Part shown: positions 17,305 to 30,126 of the stretch, one piece after another | How positions within the stretch are numbered: the first letter of the stretch is position 1 | How the letters are laid out: each line of letters opens with the position of its first letter | Assembly: GCA_024682375.1 (NCBI GenBank) | Contig: JAIKZI010000029.1 | Location: 1 to 46,790, forward strand | Source: Lachnospiraceae bacterium | Lineage (GTDB): Bacteria; Bacillota; Clostridia; Lachnospirales; Lachnospiraceae | DNA: 46,790 bases | Direction of reading: 5' to 3' | Notes under the pieces: model-generated | Told to the model about the DNA's origin: nothing | The model's input: only the letters and a program-made list of their open reading frames with translations | The model's database searches: none | Made by a program: the position numbers and the translations under genes

Positions 17305-17342
17305 GATAAAAAAAGGACGCACCTAAAATATAAGGGCGTCCC
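17305..17342 (-). terminator. Riboswitch expression-platform terminator
   Basis: GGACGC...CCT (17315-17323) pairs with AGGGCGTCC (17333-17341) with one bulged base, followed on the minus strand by seven T. FMN binding to the upstream aptamer would favour this hairpin and stop ribU transcription. Confidence 0.85.
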
Positions 17343-17360
17343 AGTAAATTCTACCATCAA

Positions 17361-17480
17361 TTCTACTTCCATCCAGACTGTACTGTCGGTTTTGGAGTTT
17401 CACCAAATCAATTGCAAATTATTTTGCAAGTCGCGGACTATAACCGCCGGTCGGGAATTTCACCCTGCCCCGAAGAATTA
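17361..17480 (-). ncRNA. FMN riboswitch (RFN element)
   Basis: On the minus strand the conserved RFN blocks appear in order: TTCTTCGGGGCAGGGTGAAA, TTCCCGACCGGCGGT, AGTCCGCGA, GGTGAAACTCC and CCGACAGTACAGTCTGGATG ending in GGAAGTAGAA. It lies between a TTGACA promoter and the terminator at 17305-17342, upstream of ribU. Confidence 0.97.
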
Positions 17481-17499
17481 TTCGATTTTGTACAACATA

Positions 17500-17528
17500 A
17501 ATTTATCATCGACTCATCGACATGTCAA
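17500..17528 (-). promoter_or_regulatory. Promoter of the riboswitch-ribU transcript
   Basis: On the minus strand a perfect TTGACA (17523-17528) is separated by exactly 17 bases from TAAATT (17500-17505). The -35 starts directly at the stop codon of the upstream LysR gene. Confidence 0.65.
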
Positions 17529-18509
17529 TTATTTTCTCATATTAAACATCTTTTGTAGAGAAATCGCTATTTCCTCTATCGCTTCGATATTAGGGTTTTC
17601 CTTTTTAAATATAAGATAATATCTTGCAAAATAAGGAATATCTTTAATTCTTAGATACTTAAGTTTTGACTTATCACGAACACTTTCAGGTACCAATGAA
17701 TAAGAAGTTCCTCTATGACTAAACATAAAATTAGCTTTTAAATCTGCAAAACTTATATTATAGAGAGGGATATCAATTTTAGATACCCTAGGTTCAATTC
17801 CTTTATCTAAAAAAGCTCCAATGAAGTTTGCATTCATATCATATGGAGATTTTTCATTCCAATCCCTCTTTAGTTCATCCAAATCAACTGCAAAAAGGAA
17901 CTTCTCATCTTTTATATCAGAAAGAGTACAGCTCTTTGAATTCCATCTATCATCATCGATACTTGTCACAAATTCCAGAGGTACATCTCCAATTAGAGTT
18001 GCCTTATATCCATCATCTAATTCCGGAACGATGATTTTACCGTCCCTTTCAGCTATTACTGCAAGTGCAGCATCTATTTCATCATTTGAAAGCATCTCCC
18101 TGGATTTACCCTCATCGGTAATTTCTAGCTTCAATTCTACATCCGGATGTTCTATATAACATTCTGTATATATATTTGATATAGCAACTGATCCAAGCAA
18201 ATTACCATTTATCGATATAGACATCTTCCTTTTAGACTCAATATCAGCCTTAGGAGATACCTCTTTCTTCAGGTTTTCAAACTGTCTTACTATGATATCC
18301 ACATATTTTAGAGTCTTCTCTCCAGCTTCTGTTAGAGTTACTTCTTTATTTCTTGAATGTCTATCGAATATCCTAATTCCCAGTTCATCTTCTACAGCCT
18401 TAACCTGCTTAGTCACCGTTGAATATGAACACGGGATAGCTTCCGCAGCATCTTTTAGACTTTTGGTCTTTGCAACCATCTGAATTGTCATCAAGTTTTC
18501 TATCTTCAT
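17529..18509 (-). CDS. LysR-like transcriptional regulator
   Basis: The 326-residue protein has a LysR-type HTH at its N-terminus (LMTIQMVAKTKSLKDAAEAI, CSYSTVTKQVKAVEDELGI, wing FDRHSRNKEVTLTEAGE). The effector domain (about 90-320) is divergent, rich in Asp and Lys. It is read divergently from the sugar ABC ATPase gene and directly upstream of the ribU riboswitch on the same strand. Its target could be the ATPase gene, but no clear operator is seen. Confidence 0.88.
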   Translation of the reverse strand: MKIENLMTIQMVAKTKSLKDAAEAIPCSYSTVTKQVKAVEDELGIRIFDRHSRNKEVTLTEAGEKTLKYVDIIVRQFENLKKEVSPKADIESKRKMSISINGNLLGSVAISNIYTECYIEHPDVELKLEITDEGKSREMLSNDEIDAALAVIAERDGKIIVPELDDGYKATLIGDVPLEFVTSIDDDRWNSKSCTLSDIKDEKFLFAVDLDELKRDWNEKSPYDMNANFIGAFLDKGIEPRVSKIDIPLYNISFADLKANFMFSHRGTSYSLVPESVRDKSKLKYLRIKDIPYFARYYLIFKKENPNIEAIEEIAISLQKMFNMRK

Positions 18510-18554
18510 GATTTCTCCGATTAATAATTTCCATTATGTAAATAATACGTATTT

Positions 18555-18582
18555 ATTATAGCGGACTTGTCAATTTTTAACA
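18555..18582 (-). promoter_or_regulatory. Promoter of the 17529-18509 LysR gene
   Basis: On the minus strand TGTTAA (18577-18582) and TATAAT (18555-18560) are 16 bases apart, with TTGACA (18568-18573) inside the spacer, as at 10772-10802. Confidence 0.55.
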
Positions 18583-18641
18583 CTTCTTTTTTCTTTTAGC
18601 ATAATGACGAAAAAATCGATTTCTTTTCGTTATTTCTGACA

Positions 18642-18670
18642 TTGAGTAACTAATAAAGAAACTCTAAACT
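18642..18670 (+). promoter_or_regulatory. Promoter of the sugar ABC ATPase gene
   Basis: TTGAGT (18642-18647) and TAAACT (18665-18670) are 17 bases apart, upstream of ribosome binding site AAGGGGCGG and the ATG at 18718. Confidence 0.5.
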
Positions 18671-18717
18671 GTTATTAGGTTAATAAAGTACTACTTTTAA
18701 AGAAGGGGCGGATTAAA

Positions 18718-19836
18718 ATGGCAAATATTAAACTTGAAAACATTACAAAAGTTTATGACAGTGGTGTTACTGCTGTTAAAGATTTCAACCTTGATATTAA
18801 AGACAAGGAATTCATCATTTTCGTAGGACCATCTGGATGTGGTAAATCTACAACTCTTAGAATGATTGCAGGTCTTGAAGATATTTCTGCAGGAACTCTT
18901 AAAATTGATGATAAGGTTATGAATAACGTAGAGCCTAAGGACAGAGATATCGCAATGGTATTCCAGAACTATGCTCTATATCCTCATATGACAGTTTACG
19001 ATAATATGGCTTTCGGCCTTAAACTTCGTAAAACACCTAAGGATGAAATTGATAAGAAAGTACATGAAGCAGCTGAAATTCTTGGTTTGGTTCCTTACCT
19101 CGATCGTAAGCCAAAGGCTCTTTCAGGTGGACAGAGACAGCGAGTTGCCATGGGACGTGCTATCGTACGTAACCCTAAGGTATTCCTTATGGACGAACCT
19201 CTTTCAAACCTTGACGCAAAACTTCGTGTTCAAATGCGTATCGAAATCTCAAAGCTTCATGAAAAGCTCGGTGCTACAATGATTTATGTAACACATGACC
19301 AGACAGAAGCTATGACACTTGGTACTAGAATCGTTGTTATGAAAGATGGTGTTATCCAGCAGACAGATACACCTCAGAATCTATATCAGAAACCAGCTAA
19401 CCTCTTCGTTGCTGGATTCATTGGCTCACCTCAGATGAACTTCGTAGATGCTGAAATCCTAAAAGAAGGAACAGGACTTGTAGCAAAAGTTGGTGATTCT
19501 AAGCTTTCAATCCCAGCTGAAAAAGCAAAAGCTCTTGAAGACCAGGGTTACGTTGGAAAGACTGTTGTTCTTGGTATTCGTCCAGAGCACCTTTTCGATC
19601 CAGCACTTGCAAAAGTTGAAGGAATCGATACAAACAACAAGATTTCATCTACAATCCGAGTTTACGAGCTTCTCGGTGCTGAAGTATTCCTTTACTTCGA
19701 TTATGCTGGCACACAGATGACTGCACGTGTTGATCCTAAGACAACAGCTAAGTCAGGAGATCACTTCGATTTCGTACTTGATATGTCTATGGCTCATTTC
19801 TTTGACAAAGAAACAGAAAAGACTATCACAAACTAG
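18718..19836 (+). CDS. Sugar ABC transporter ATPase, MsmX/UgpC/MalK type
   Basis: The 372-residue ATPase has Walker [10 protein letters not shown] (about 38-46), Q-loop [10 protein letters not shown], signature LSGGQRQR, Walker [13 protein letters not shown], the switch histidine in THDQTEAM and a C-terminal TOBE regulatory domain (from about 240; IRPEHL is typical). It powers carbohydrate importers of the CUT1 class. No permease or binding-protein gene is adjacent, as is usual for a shared MsmX-type subunit. It could serve the lac permeases at 24552-26277, which lack an ATPase gene. Codon choice suggests high expression. Confidence 0.95.
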   Translation: MANIKLENITKVYDSGVTAVKDFNLDIKDKEFIIFVGPSGCGKSTTLRMIAGLEDISAGTLKIDDKVMNNVEPKDRDIAMVFQNYALYPHMTVYDNMAFGLKLRKTPKDEIDKKVHEAAEILGLVPYLDRKPKALSGGQRQRVAMGRAIVRNPKVFLMDEPLSNLDAKLRVQMRIEISKLHEKLGATMIYVTHDQTEAMTLGTRIVVMKDGVIQQTDTPQNLYQKPANLFVAGFIGSPQMNFVDAEILKEGTGLVAKVGDSKLSIPAEKAKALEDQGYVGKTVVLGIRPEHLFDPALAKVEGIDTNNKISSTIRVYELLGAEVFLYFDYAGTQMTARVDPKTTAKSGDHFDFVLDMSMAHFFDKETEKTITN

Positions 19837-19863
19837 TTTTGATATTTAATTCAAAATAAACTA

Positions 19864-19900
19864 AAATAAATCCATTGGATATCCAATGGATTTATTTTTT
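19864..19900 (+). terminator. Intrinsic terminator after the ABC ATPase gene
   Basis: A perfect 17-base palindrome arm pair (19864-19880 with 19881-19897, loop from the central bases) is followed by a T-run. It lies 16 bases before the next start codon, at 19917. Confidence 0.85.
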
Positions 19901-19916
19901 TATAAGGGGTATATAT

Positions 19917-20816
19917 ATGAAAACGAATTCCGTAGACTCACTTTTGGAAACACTCTATGAACTATCCGGAATACATTTTTCTATCGATAACGAGACTGAT
20001 TTCGATGAATCAAATGTAAAGAGAATAGACGAACTCGTAACACGACTTCGCAGTAAGCTTTCTCCTGCACAATTAATGGAAAGATATATAAACGGACTCA
20101 TGGGCTTAGATGAAATAATCACTGGAGCTCACGATATACACTTTGAAATTCCACCTCTAATGGATCTAATGATTATTTCTTTCAAAGAAACGATTACTTC
20201 AGAAGCCATTTCAGTAATAAACAGCCTCTATGATCCATCTAATGGATTCATGTTTAAAAAAGATAATCACACTTGTGTATTGATACATTCTGCTTTCGAT
20301 ATAACATCAGTTGATAACTATATAAAAACCTGCAGCTCCATTCGTGATATGCTGAATACGGAAGCTATGGTAAATGCTCGCATTGCATTTGACAGAACAA
20401 GTACGCTTAAAGAATTACCAATCGTATATCAACATACCGAAACCGCACTTAAAATTGGCTATATATTTGATCCCGACAAGACTATCTATAACTATCACAA
20501 TCTCGGTTTAGGCAAGTTATTATATAACCTACCTACCGATGTATGTGCTAATTTTCTCAAGGATTCCTTGCCGGATGTCGACTTCTCGACTATAGACAAC
20601 GAGACTTTGAATATCATAACTACTTTTCTAGATAATGGTCTAAACCTCGCTGAAACTGCTCGAATACTTTATATGCATAGAAATACACTCGTATATCGAT
20701 TAGAGAAATTCAAGAACCAGACCAATCTCGACCTAAAACAGTTTGATGACGCTGTGCTATTCAGAATTGGTACAATGATCTATAAATATTTAAAAACTAA
20801 AGAGAACGGCAATTAA
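19917..20816 (+). CDS. PucR/CdaR-like transcriptional regulator
   Basis: The C-terminal ~60 residues form a PucR-type HTH: TTFLDNGLNLAETARILYMH, then RNTLVYRLEKFKNQTNLDL. The middle has a degenerate GGDEF-like region as in CdaR proteins. An upstream in-frame ATG at 19875 lies inside the terminator; ATG 19917 has AAGGGG nine bases before it (299 residues). Such regulators often sense sugar acids or sugars. It follows the ABC ATPase, so it may control sugar uptake, but the target is unknown. Confidence 0.82.
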   Translation: MKTNSVDSLLETLYELSGIHFSIDNETDFDESNVKRIDELVTRLRSKLSPAQLMERYINGLMGLDEIITGAHDIHFEIPPLMDLMIISFKETITSEAISVINSLYDPSNGFMFKKDNHTCVLIHSAFDITSVDNYIKTCSSIRDMLNTEAMVNARIAFDRTSTLKELPIVYQHTETALKIGYIFDPDKTIYNYHNLGLGKLLYNLPTDVCANFLKDSLPDVDFSTIDNETLNIITTFLDNGLNLAETARILYMHRNTLVYRLEKFKNQTNLDLKQFDDAVLFRIGTMIYKYLKTKENGN

Positions 20817-20842
20817 AGCCCCTAACTATGTGATAATAAAAT

Positions 20843-20879
20843 AGAGCAGTGAAAATAATAGAACTTATTTCACTGCTCT
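20843..20879. terminator. Bidirectional terminator between convergent genes
   Basis: AGAGCAGTGAAAATAA (20843-20858) pairs with TTATTTCACTGCTCT (20865-20879). It separates the PucR-like gene (plus) from the small membrane-protein gene (minus). Confidence 0.75.
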
Positions 20880-20891
20880 TAAACATTTACT

Positions 20892-21389
20892 TTATTTATA
20901 TATTTTAGAACTATTTTTACGCTTTAATGAATCAATGATCTCTTCATTCGGTTCAAACAAAAGCTTTGTTTCTCTACCAGATTTCTTAAATACTAGTACA
21001 TAATAATCAAAATTCTTATGAGAAGTACAATCATATGATTTTCGTCCACCGCCTCTAAAGGGAACTACCGGATCACTTCCTGTTTTTGCCATCACAATGA
21101 TATCATCCGCTGAAATCTCGCAAAGTAACTTTCTCTTCTGTTTCGCTCTAACTTTTGCAACTTCCAGTACTCCATTAGTATATGCATAATCAAATTCTAT
21201 ATCCATATTTGAGAATATATAATATGCTAAGCCTCCAAAGAGTAATGCTGGAACAAACATTCCGGGAAATATTAATATACCTGCCAGCACATTAGATCCC
21301 GTAAGTCCTACACAAACAAAATAAAGCGTTCTAAGGATAGGTTTATCTTCCTTCTTCACAGTCTGTTCTATAAATATGTCTTGTAGCAT
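20892..21389 (-). CDS. Small membrane protein, DUF6106-like, unknown function
   Basis: The 165-residue protein has two adjacent membrane segments (about 20-42 and 43-60, both Gly- and Phe-rich), then a soluble beta-rich C-terminal domain with AKQKRKLLCEIS and an arginine/glycine-rich PFRGGGRKSYD loop. It resembles DUF6106-type proteins known from Lachnospiraceae genomes, from memory. Ribosome binding site GGAGGG precedes the ATG. Function unknown; no obvious operon partner. Confidence 0.7.
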   Translation of the reverse strand: MLQDIFIEQTVKKEDKPILRTLYFVCVGLTGSNVLAGILIFPGMFVPALLFGGLAYYIFSNMDIEFDYAYTNGVLEVAKVRAKQKRKLLCEISADDIIVMAKTGSDPVVPFRGGGRKSYDCTSHKNFDYYVLVFKKSGRETKLLFEPNEEIIDSLKRKNSSKIYK

Positions 21390-21451
21390 TCTATCCCTCC
21401 TTTACACATTCTTTAGTAGTGTAACACTTTATCATCACATTCTTCAATAAA

Positions 21452-21488
21452 TTAAGGAGAAGAATCTATACAGATTTCTTCTCCTTAA
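21452..21488 (-). terminator. Hairpin terminator after lacZ
   Basis: A long stem (TTAAGGAGAAGAA 21452-21464 and its near-complement ending 21488) with a short loop follows the lacZ stop on the minus strand. The T-run is weak. Confidence 0.65.
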
Positions 21489-21502
21489 AATGCCAGAATA
21501 TC

Positions 21503-25377
<3,875 letters not shown>

Positions 25378-25394
<17 letters not shown>

Positions 25395-26277
25395 CTACTT
25401 TCAGATTGATAAATGCCAATATTCCAACTAGGATAAATACGAAGAATGACATCGCTGATGCATATCCGAAGTTTGGTACGTTTGTACCGCTGAAGGAATT
25501 ATTGTAAATATAATGTGACATAGTGATTGAAGTATTTGCTGGACCACCATTTGTCAAGTTTACTGATTCATCGAACAACTGTAATGTTCCGTTTATAGAC
25601 ATAATAAATGTCATAATAATTGTCGGTTTAAGTAAAGGCACTGTTATATGCCAAAAAGTCTTCCAACCATTTGCGCCATCTATTTTTGCTGCTTCATAAA
25701 CTGAATATTCTATATTCTGTAAACCAGCAAGATAAAATACCATGTTATAACCTGTCCATCTCCATAAAAGAGCGATGATAATAATTATCTTTGCTGACCA
25801 TGGATCTCCGAGGAAATTATAGTAATCTTTGAAGATTCCAAGCTTAATAAAAATTTCATTCATCAAACCTCTTGTTGCAAATAGAGATTTAAAAATCAAT
25901 GAATATGAAACAAGTGATGTAGCACATGGTAGGAATACCATTGTTCTAAACAATCCTCTAAACTTTAAGTCTTTATTATTTAGTATCTGTGCAAGTAAAA
26001 TAGCGAGGATAAGCATTACTGGAACCTGAATAATCAGATAGAAAAAAGTATTTCCAATAGACTGCTTAAAAATTTTGTCAGAAAACATTCTTGTATAGTT
26101 AAAGAATGGAACTGTTGTAAAATGCATATTTTTACCAACGCCAGTTTTTAAAGACATCATAAACGCCTGGAACATTGGGTAAAAATTCATTACAAAAATA
26201 AGCAATGCTGCAGGGGCTAAGAAAAACCATCCCGCTCTTTGCTGTTTTTTCTGTATATTTATTCCCATATTATTCAC
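25378..26277 (-). CDS. Carbohydrate ABC permease, MalF-like (CUT1)
   Basis: The 299-residue permease carries the EAA motif EAAKIDGANGWKTFWHITVPLL and six segments. The likely start is GTG 26277 with GGGGAG seven bases upstream; ATG 26268 is the alternative. It is the first gene after the binding-protein gene and an attenuating hairpin. Confidence 0.93.
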
Positions 26278-26304
26278 TATAATTCTCCCCTTTCAATCGG
26301 GTTT

Positions 26305-26340
26305 TAAAAAAATAGGGAGGTCTTAATTTTAGACCTCCCT
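26305..26340 (-). terminator. Attenuating terminator between binding-protein and permease genes
   Basis: AGGGAGGTCT (26314-26323) pairs perfectly with AGACCTCCCT (26331-26340); on the minus strand a T-run follows. This would make the binding protein more abundant than the permeases. Confidence 0.85.
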
Positions 26341-26386
26341 TGAAATTACTATTTAAATTACAAGTCAAAGATCATCGAGTATAACT

Positions 26387-27778
26387 TTACTGTCCGTCAG
26401 CTTCCATCTTTGCGTTTGTTGTTTCTTCAGCTTCCTTAAGAGCATCTTTAACTGTTGGTCTCTTGCTCTTATCCTTCTGAGTAAGGTTTGTGATAGCTGT
26501 GTTTACATTTGTTCTTAGATCATAGTGATAATCACTCTGCTCAACTTCTTTTACATGTGTACCATACTCTACGATTGTCTGATAGATTGGCTGATTCTCA
26601 AAGAATTCAACACCCTTTGAGTAAACATCTGATTTACCAGCTGGAGCAAATGTAGAAATTACACCACCCTCTGTAAGTGCTGCATCATATGTTTCAACAG
26701 CGCCATCTCCACCACCGAATGTATAGTGAAGGAAGTCTTTTGCAAGATCAGCTTTCTTTCCTTTACATGCAGCTGTAATATAAAGTGATGATCCACCGTT
26801 TGAAGCGTATCCTTCTTCACCGCTAAGTGTTGGAAGAGTTGTGATAGCCCACTTTCCACTATTTTCTTTTACTTTCTGCATTGTAGGAATAATCCAGTTA
26901 CCATTCATTACACCAGCAACCTGATCACCCTGGATTGACTGATCTGTGTAATCTGACCAGCTGTTGCAAAGAAGTAAACTACCATTGTCTTTTGCCTTCT
27001 GAAGAACTTCAAAGATCTTTTCAATCTTGTCATTCTTTGTAAGTGAAGCTTTTCCATCTTTGAACTGTGAAATACCTTCTGCCTGAAGCATCATATATGG
27101 AAGATCGTTTCCACTGTTATCCATTGAAAGAAGATACTTACCTGTCTTTTCATGAACTGTCTTACCAACTTCAAGCCACTGATCCCAGGTAATACCTGTT
27201 ACATCATCCATTGTATATCCACACTGTTCAAGAATATCTGTACGATATGCAAAGATTACAGCACCGTTATCTACTGGATAACCATAATGTTTCTTATTAA
27301 TTGTTGAATATGAAAGTTTCTCCTGTGAGAACTGATCCCATTCTCCATCCTTGTCACCAACAGATTTCCATACATCTGGATAATTTGTTGTGTACTGATG
27401 AATTCCGTGATCCTGGAAAAGTGTAATATCTGGAAGAGTTGAATAATCTCCAGCGTTTCCAGCCAGGATAATACGGTTCTGAACTTCTGTAGAATCTGCT
27501 GTTTCTACAATGTTAAGTTTGAAGTCCGGATTCTTCTTCTGGTAAGCTTTCTCAGCTGCCTTTAATGCAGGAATATTAAATCCAGCATCCCAAGCATAAA
27601 CTGAAAGCTCATTATCTCCTTCTTTTGAAGCATCTACAGCTTTAGCAGTTGGATTCTCATCCTTCTTTCCACTGTCACTTGATGCATCTGAACCCGAGCC
27701 TGATGATGATCCACAGCCAACCAATGCTGTAGCTGTAAGTGCGCCAGCCATCATCAATGATACAAATCTTTTTTTCAT
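26387..27778 (-). CDS. Sugar-binding lipoprotein of the ABC importer
   Basis: The 463-residue protein has a lipoprotein signal peptide with lipobox LVGC (Cys22), a Ser/Gly-rich linker and a two-lobed solute-binding fold of the CUT1 class (LSVYAWDAGFNIPALKAAEKAY near the start; GQ-type C-terminus). It is first in the lac operon with AAGGAGG before the ATG, so lactose or a beta-galactoside is the probable ligand. Confidence 0.94.
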   Translation of the reverse strand: MKKRFVSLMMAGALTATALVGCGSSSGSGSDASSDSGKKDENPTAKAVDASKEGDNELSVYAWDAGFNIPALKAAEKAYQKKNPDFKLNIVETADSTEVQNRIILAGNAGDYSTLPDITLFQDHGIHQYTTNYPDVWKSVGDKDGEWDQFSQEKLSYSTINKKHYGYPVDNGAVIFAYRTDILEQCGYTMDDVTGITWDQWLEVGKTVHEKTGKYLLSMDNSGNDLPYMMLQAEGISQFKDGKASLTKNDKIEKIFEVLQKAKDNGSLLLCNSWSDYTDQSIQGDQVAGVMNGNWIIPTMQKVKENSGKWAITTLPTLSGEEGYASNGGSSLYITAACKGKKADLAKDFLHYTFGGGDGAVETYDAALTEGGVISTFAPAGKSDVYSKGVEFFENQPIYQTIVEYGTHVKEVEQSDYHYDLRTNVNTAITNLTQKDKSKRPTVKDALKEAEETTNAKMEADGQ

Positions 27779-27797
27779 TACTAACCCTCCTTGTACT

Positions 27798-27836
27798 GGG
27801 AATCATTTGTAGTAAAATTGCACAGTTTTGATTCCC
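27798..27836. repeat. Inverted repeat in the lac operon leader
   Basis: GGGAATCA (27798-27805) and TGATTCCC (27829-27836) form a perfect 8-base repeat with a 23-base loop, inside the predicted leader of the binding-protein mRNA. Confidence 0.5.
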
Positions 27837-27857
27837 GTTTACCTTTAAGATATGTAT

Positions 27858-27880
27858 ATTATAACCACGAAATATTTCGT
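27858..27880 (-). promoter_or_regulatory. lac operon -10 box with adjacent palindrome
   Basis: A minus-strand TATAAT (27858-27863) is directly preceded by the perfect 14-base palindrome ACGAAATATTTCGT (27867-27880), placed in the spacer region. It is a candidate operator for the divergent AraC protein or a repressor. Confidence 0.55.
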
Positions 27881-27986
27881 AACTATTGTAATAAGTATTA
27901 AAATTTTTGCATTTTTGATTGTTTAATCTGACAATTTATTCACACTAAGATTTTCATAGGATTTATATACAAAAATTAGCTTACTT

Positions 27987-28059
27987 TTTTTGCAAAAATG
28001 ACTAATTGATATTAAATCTTGTAAGGTTATAATTTACTAGGAAGTTTTTTTGCAAAAAA
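27987..28059 (+). promoter_or_regulatory. AraC-gene promoter bracketed by two T-tract palindromes
   Basis: TTGATA (28006-28011) and TATAAT (28028-28033), 16 bases apart, form the promoter. TTTTTGCAAAAA palindromes lie at 27987-27998 and 28046-28059, with centres 60 bases apart, a layout that fits autorepression. Confidence 0.6.
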
Positions 28060-28070
28060 GGGATGAAAAA

Positions 28071-29009
28071 ATGGCAAAAACAAAGGAAAGAATTCAATTT
28101 AGATACTATACAATTCCAGTTGATGAGTATGTTATGGCAAAACTCGGAAAAGGCTGGGAACAGGAATATGGACTTGGTTATGGGGAAATGCAACACTTTC
28201 ACAACTATTTAGAGGTTGGAATTTGCTACCGAGGAAAAGGACGTCTTATTATAGAGGATAAGACTTATCGCTATAGCGGAGGAATGATTTCTATAATCCC
28301 TGCTAATATACCTCATACTACAATTTCCGATCCTGGAAATATTTGTAAATGGGAATACTTATTTATAGATATAGATGAATTCATAAAAAATGAACTTAAA
28401 ACAAGTCGAGTTTCTACGGATGATGTGATTCGTATAATAGATAAAAAAGCTTTATTTTTTAATGAACTTGAATATAAATCCATTTCTCGCATTATTCACA
28501 ATATAGTCGAAGAATGTCGAGAAGAAAAACCCTTCTTTAAAGATATTTTAAAGGGCTATTTAACAACTCTTGTATTTGAAATCCTAAGAGTTGATGGTGC
28601 TAAAATCCATGTTGAAAAGAATCCTAACCAGAATAGCCAATATATAAAAACTGCGGTAAGCTTTGTAAAAAAGCATTATTCTGAGGATATTAAAATTGCT
28701 GAAATGGCGTCTATGTGCGGACTTAGTGAATCCCACTTTAGAAAAGTATTCGAAGAATCTATGAACATGAAGCCAAATGACTACATAAATTCTATTCGAA
28801 TTATGGAAGCTTGTCGTATTATCAAGAAGGAAGATATTTCTATGGAAGAATTGGGACTTAAAGTAGGATATCAAACTCCTTCTACTTTCAATCGCAATTT
28901 CCGAAAGATAACAGGAAAAACTCCATATCAATGGAAAACCGAAGAATGTTCTCATAATGCCTATCTATCAGACTTCTATGTAAGTGCTGAAAAAGGCTGG
29001 GAAGCATAA
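28071..29009 (+). CDS. AraC-family regulator of the lac operon
   Basis: An N-terminal cupin domain (EMQHFHNYLEVGICYRGKG, then IIPANIPHTTI) is joined to a C-terminal AraC double HTH: IAEMASMCGLSESHFRKVFE, then MEELGLKVGYQTPSTFNRNF and ITGKTPYQWK. The frame can start at a TTG (28050), but ATG 28071 has AAGGGA upstream, giving 312 residues. It is divergent from the binding-protein gene, a standard arrangement for an activator of sugar uptake. Confidence 0.93.
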   Translation: MAKTKERIQFRYYTIPVDEYVMAKLGKGWEQEYGLGYGEMQHFHNYLEVGICYRGKGRLIIEDKTYRYSGGMISIIPANIPHTTISDPGNICKWEYLFIDIDEFIKNELKTSRVSTDDVIRIIDKKALFFNELEYKSISRIIHNIVEECREEKPFFKDILKGYLTTLVFEILRVDGAKIHVEKNPNQNSQYIKTAVSFVKKHYSEDIKIAEMASMCGLSESHFRKVFEESMNMKPNDYINSIRIMEACRIIKKEDISMEELGLKVGYQTPSTFNRNFRKITGKTPYQWKTEECSHNAYLSDFYVSAEKGWEA

Positions 29010-29031
29010 ATTTCATTAATCAAACTATAAA

Positions 29032-29067
29032 AAAAGAACTATTTGGATTTCTCCAAATAGTTCTTTT
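29032..29067. terminator. Bidirectional terminator between the AraC gene and rpsR
   Basis: A 16-base perfect stem (29032-29047 with 29052-29067) has a 4-base loop and A/T-runs on both sides. Confidence 0.85.
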
Positions 29068-29082
29068 ATATTATCAACTGAA

Positions 29083-29340
29083 TTATTCAGCTACATATGG
29101 CATAAGTGCCAAATGACGTGAACGCTTGATAGCTGATGTAAGAGCTCTCTGGTGCTTTGCGCAAGTACCAGTGATTCTTCTAGGAAGGATCTTTCCTCTC
29201 TCAGAAACATACTTCTTAAGAGTTGCAACATCCTTGTAGTTAATTTCTGTATCTTTTCCACAGAATACGCAGACCTTTCTTCTACGTCTCATTGGACGTC
29301 TTCTGCTAGGTCTCTCTGTGCGCTCTTCATTGTTTGCCAT
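29083..29340 (-). CDS. rpsR: 30S ribosomal protein S18
   Basis: The 85-residue protein has the S18 core [20 protein letters not shown] and [20 protein letters not shown], preceded by an Arg-rich N-terminal tail ([15 protein letters not shown]). A Cys pair CVFC (the first half of a zinc-type S18) and a later Cys are present. Last gene of rpsF-ssb-rpsR. Confidence 0.97.
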   Translation of the reverse strand: MANNEERTERPSRRRPMRRRRKVCVFCGKDTEINYKDVATLKKYVSERGKILPRRITGTCAKHQRALTSAIKRSRHLALMPYVAE

Positions 29341-29361
29341 GAGTCATACCTCCTGTCTTAT

Positions 29362-29814
29362 TTAACCAAATGGAAGTTCATCTACTATTCCATCTGGGAT
29401 GCTCATAAAACCATCTCCGGCATCGCCTGTAGTGCTCTGACTAGCTGGAGCAGAACTATTATCTACTGGCATGCTTCCTGCATTGCTCTGAGATGCAGCT
29501 TTTGACTCGGCGAACTCAATGTTGTTGGCAATGATTTGCATTCCGTAGACCTTCTGTCCATCTTTATTTGTATAATTATCGTTTCTAAGCTCACCGTCTA
29601 AGACTACCTTAGTACCTTTCTTAAGGTATTTCTCAGAGAATTCTCCAAGACGTCCGAATGCTGTGATGTTAAAGAAATCTGCTGTAGGTTCTCCCTCACG
29701 TTTGAATCTACGATCTACTGCAATTGAAAATCTCGCAACAGCAGTATTATTAGCGCCACCATATCGAACTTCTGGATCACGGGTTAATCTACCCATAAGA
29801 ATGATTTTATTCAT
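29362..29814 (-). CDS. ssb: Single-stranded DNA-binding protein
   Basis: The 150-residue protein has the OB-fold start MNKIILMGRLTRDPEVRY and the core FNITAFGRLGEFSEKYLKKG. A Ser/Ala/Gln-rich linker (about 105-135) leads to an acidic tip ending DELPFG. The usual tip ends in Phe; here one Gly follows. It lies between rpsF and rpsR, the usual Firmicutes place. Confidence 0.97.
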   Translation of the reverse strand: MNKIILMGRLTRDPEVRYGGANNTAVARFSIAVDRRFKREGEPTADFFNITAFGRLGEFSEKYLKKGTKVVLDGELRNDNYTNKDGQKVYGMQIIANNIEFAESKAASQSNAGSMPVDNSSAPASQSTTGDAGDGFMSIPDGIVDELPFG

Positions 29815-29835
29815 AAGTTTCTTTCCTTCCTGATC

Positions 29836-30126
29836 TTATGCCTCGTCAGCGCGAACACATAAGAAACGAAGTACGTTGTCCATGATACGAATTTCAGATT
29901 CAACCTGGCTAGGAACATTTCCTTCAGCGTCGAAATGAATGAAATAGTAGTATCCTTCACTCATCTTCTGAATCTCGTAAGCAAGCTTCTTCTTTCCAGC
30001 TTCCTCGACGTCTGAGACAGCTCCGCCGTAACGAGCAACATATTCTTTTGCTTTTTCTACAACGGCTGTTCTCGCATCGTCTTCGATCTTGGCATTCACA
30101 ACGAGTGCTAATTCATACTTGTTCAT
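29836..30126 (-). CDS. rpsF: 30S ribosomal protein S6
   Basis: The 96-residue protein starts MNKYELALVVNAKIEDDAR and contains the S6 stretch KLAYEIQKMSEGYYYFIHFDA. It pairs with S18 in the ribosome. AGGAGG lies before the ATG, and a leader with hairpins and a TTGACA promoter lies upstream. Confidence 0.97.
   Translation of the reverse strand: MNKYELALVVNAKIEDDARTAVVEKAKEYVARYGGAVSDVEEAGKKKLAYEIQKMSEGYYYFIHFDAEGNVPSQVESEIRIMDNVLRFLCVRADEA

Noticed and set aside
19875-19916. N-terminal extension of the PucR-like regulator
   Set aside because: It falls inside the terminator hairpin of the preceding gene; ATG 19917 has a proper ribosome binding site.
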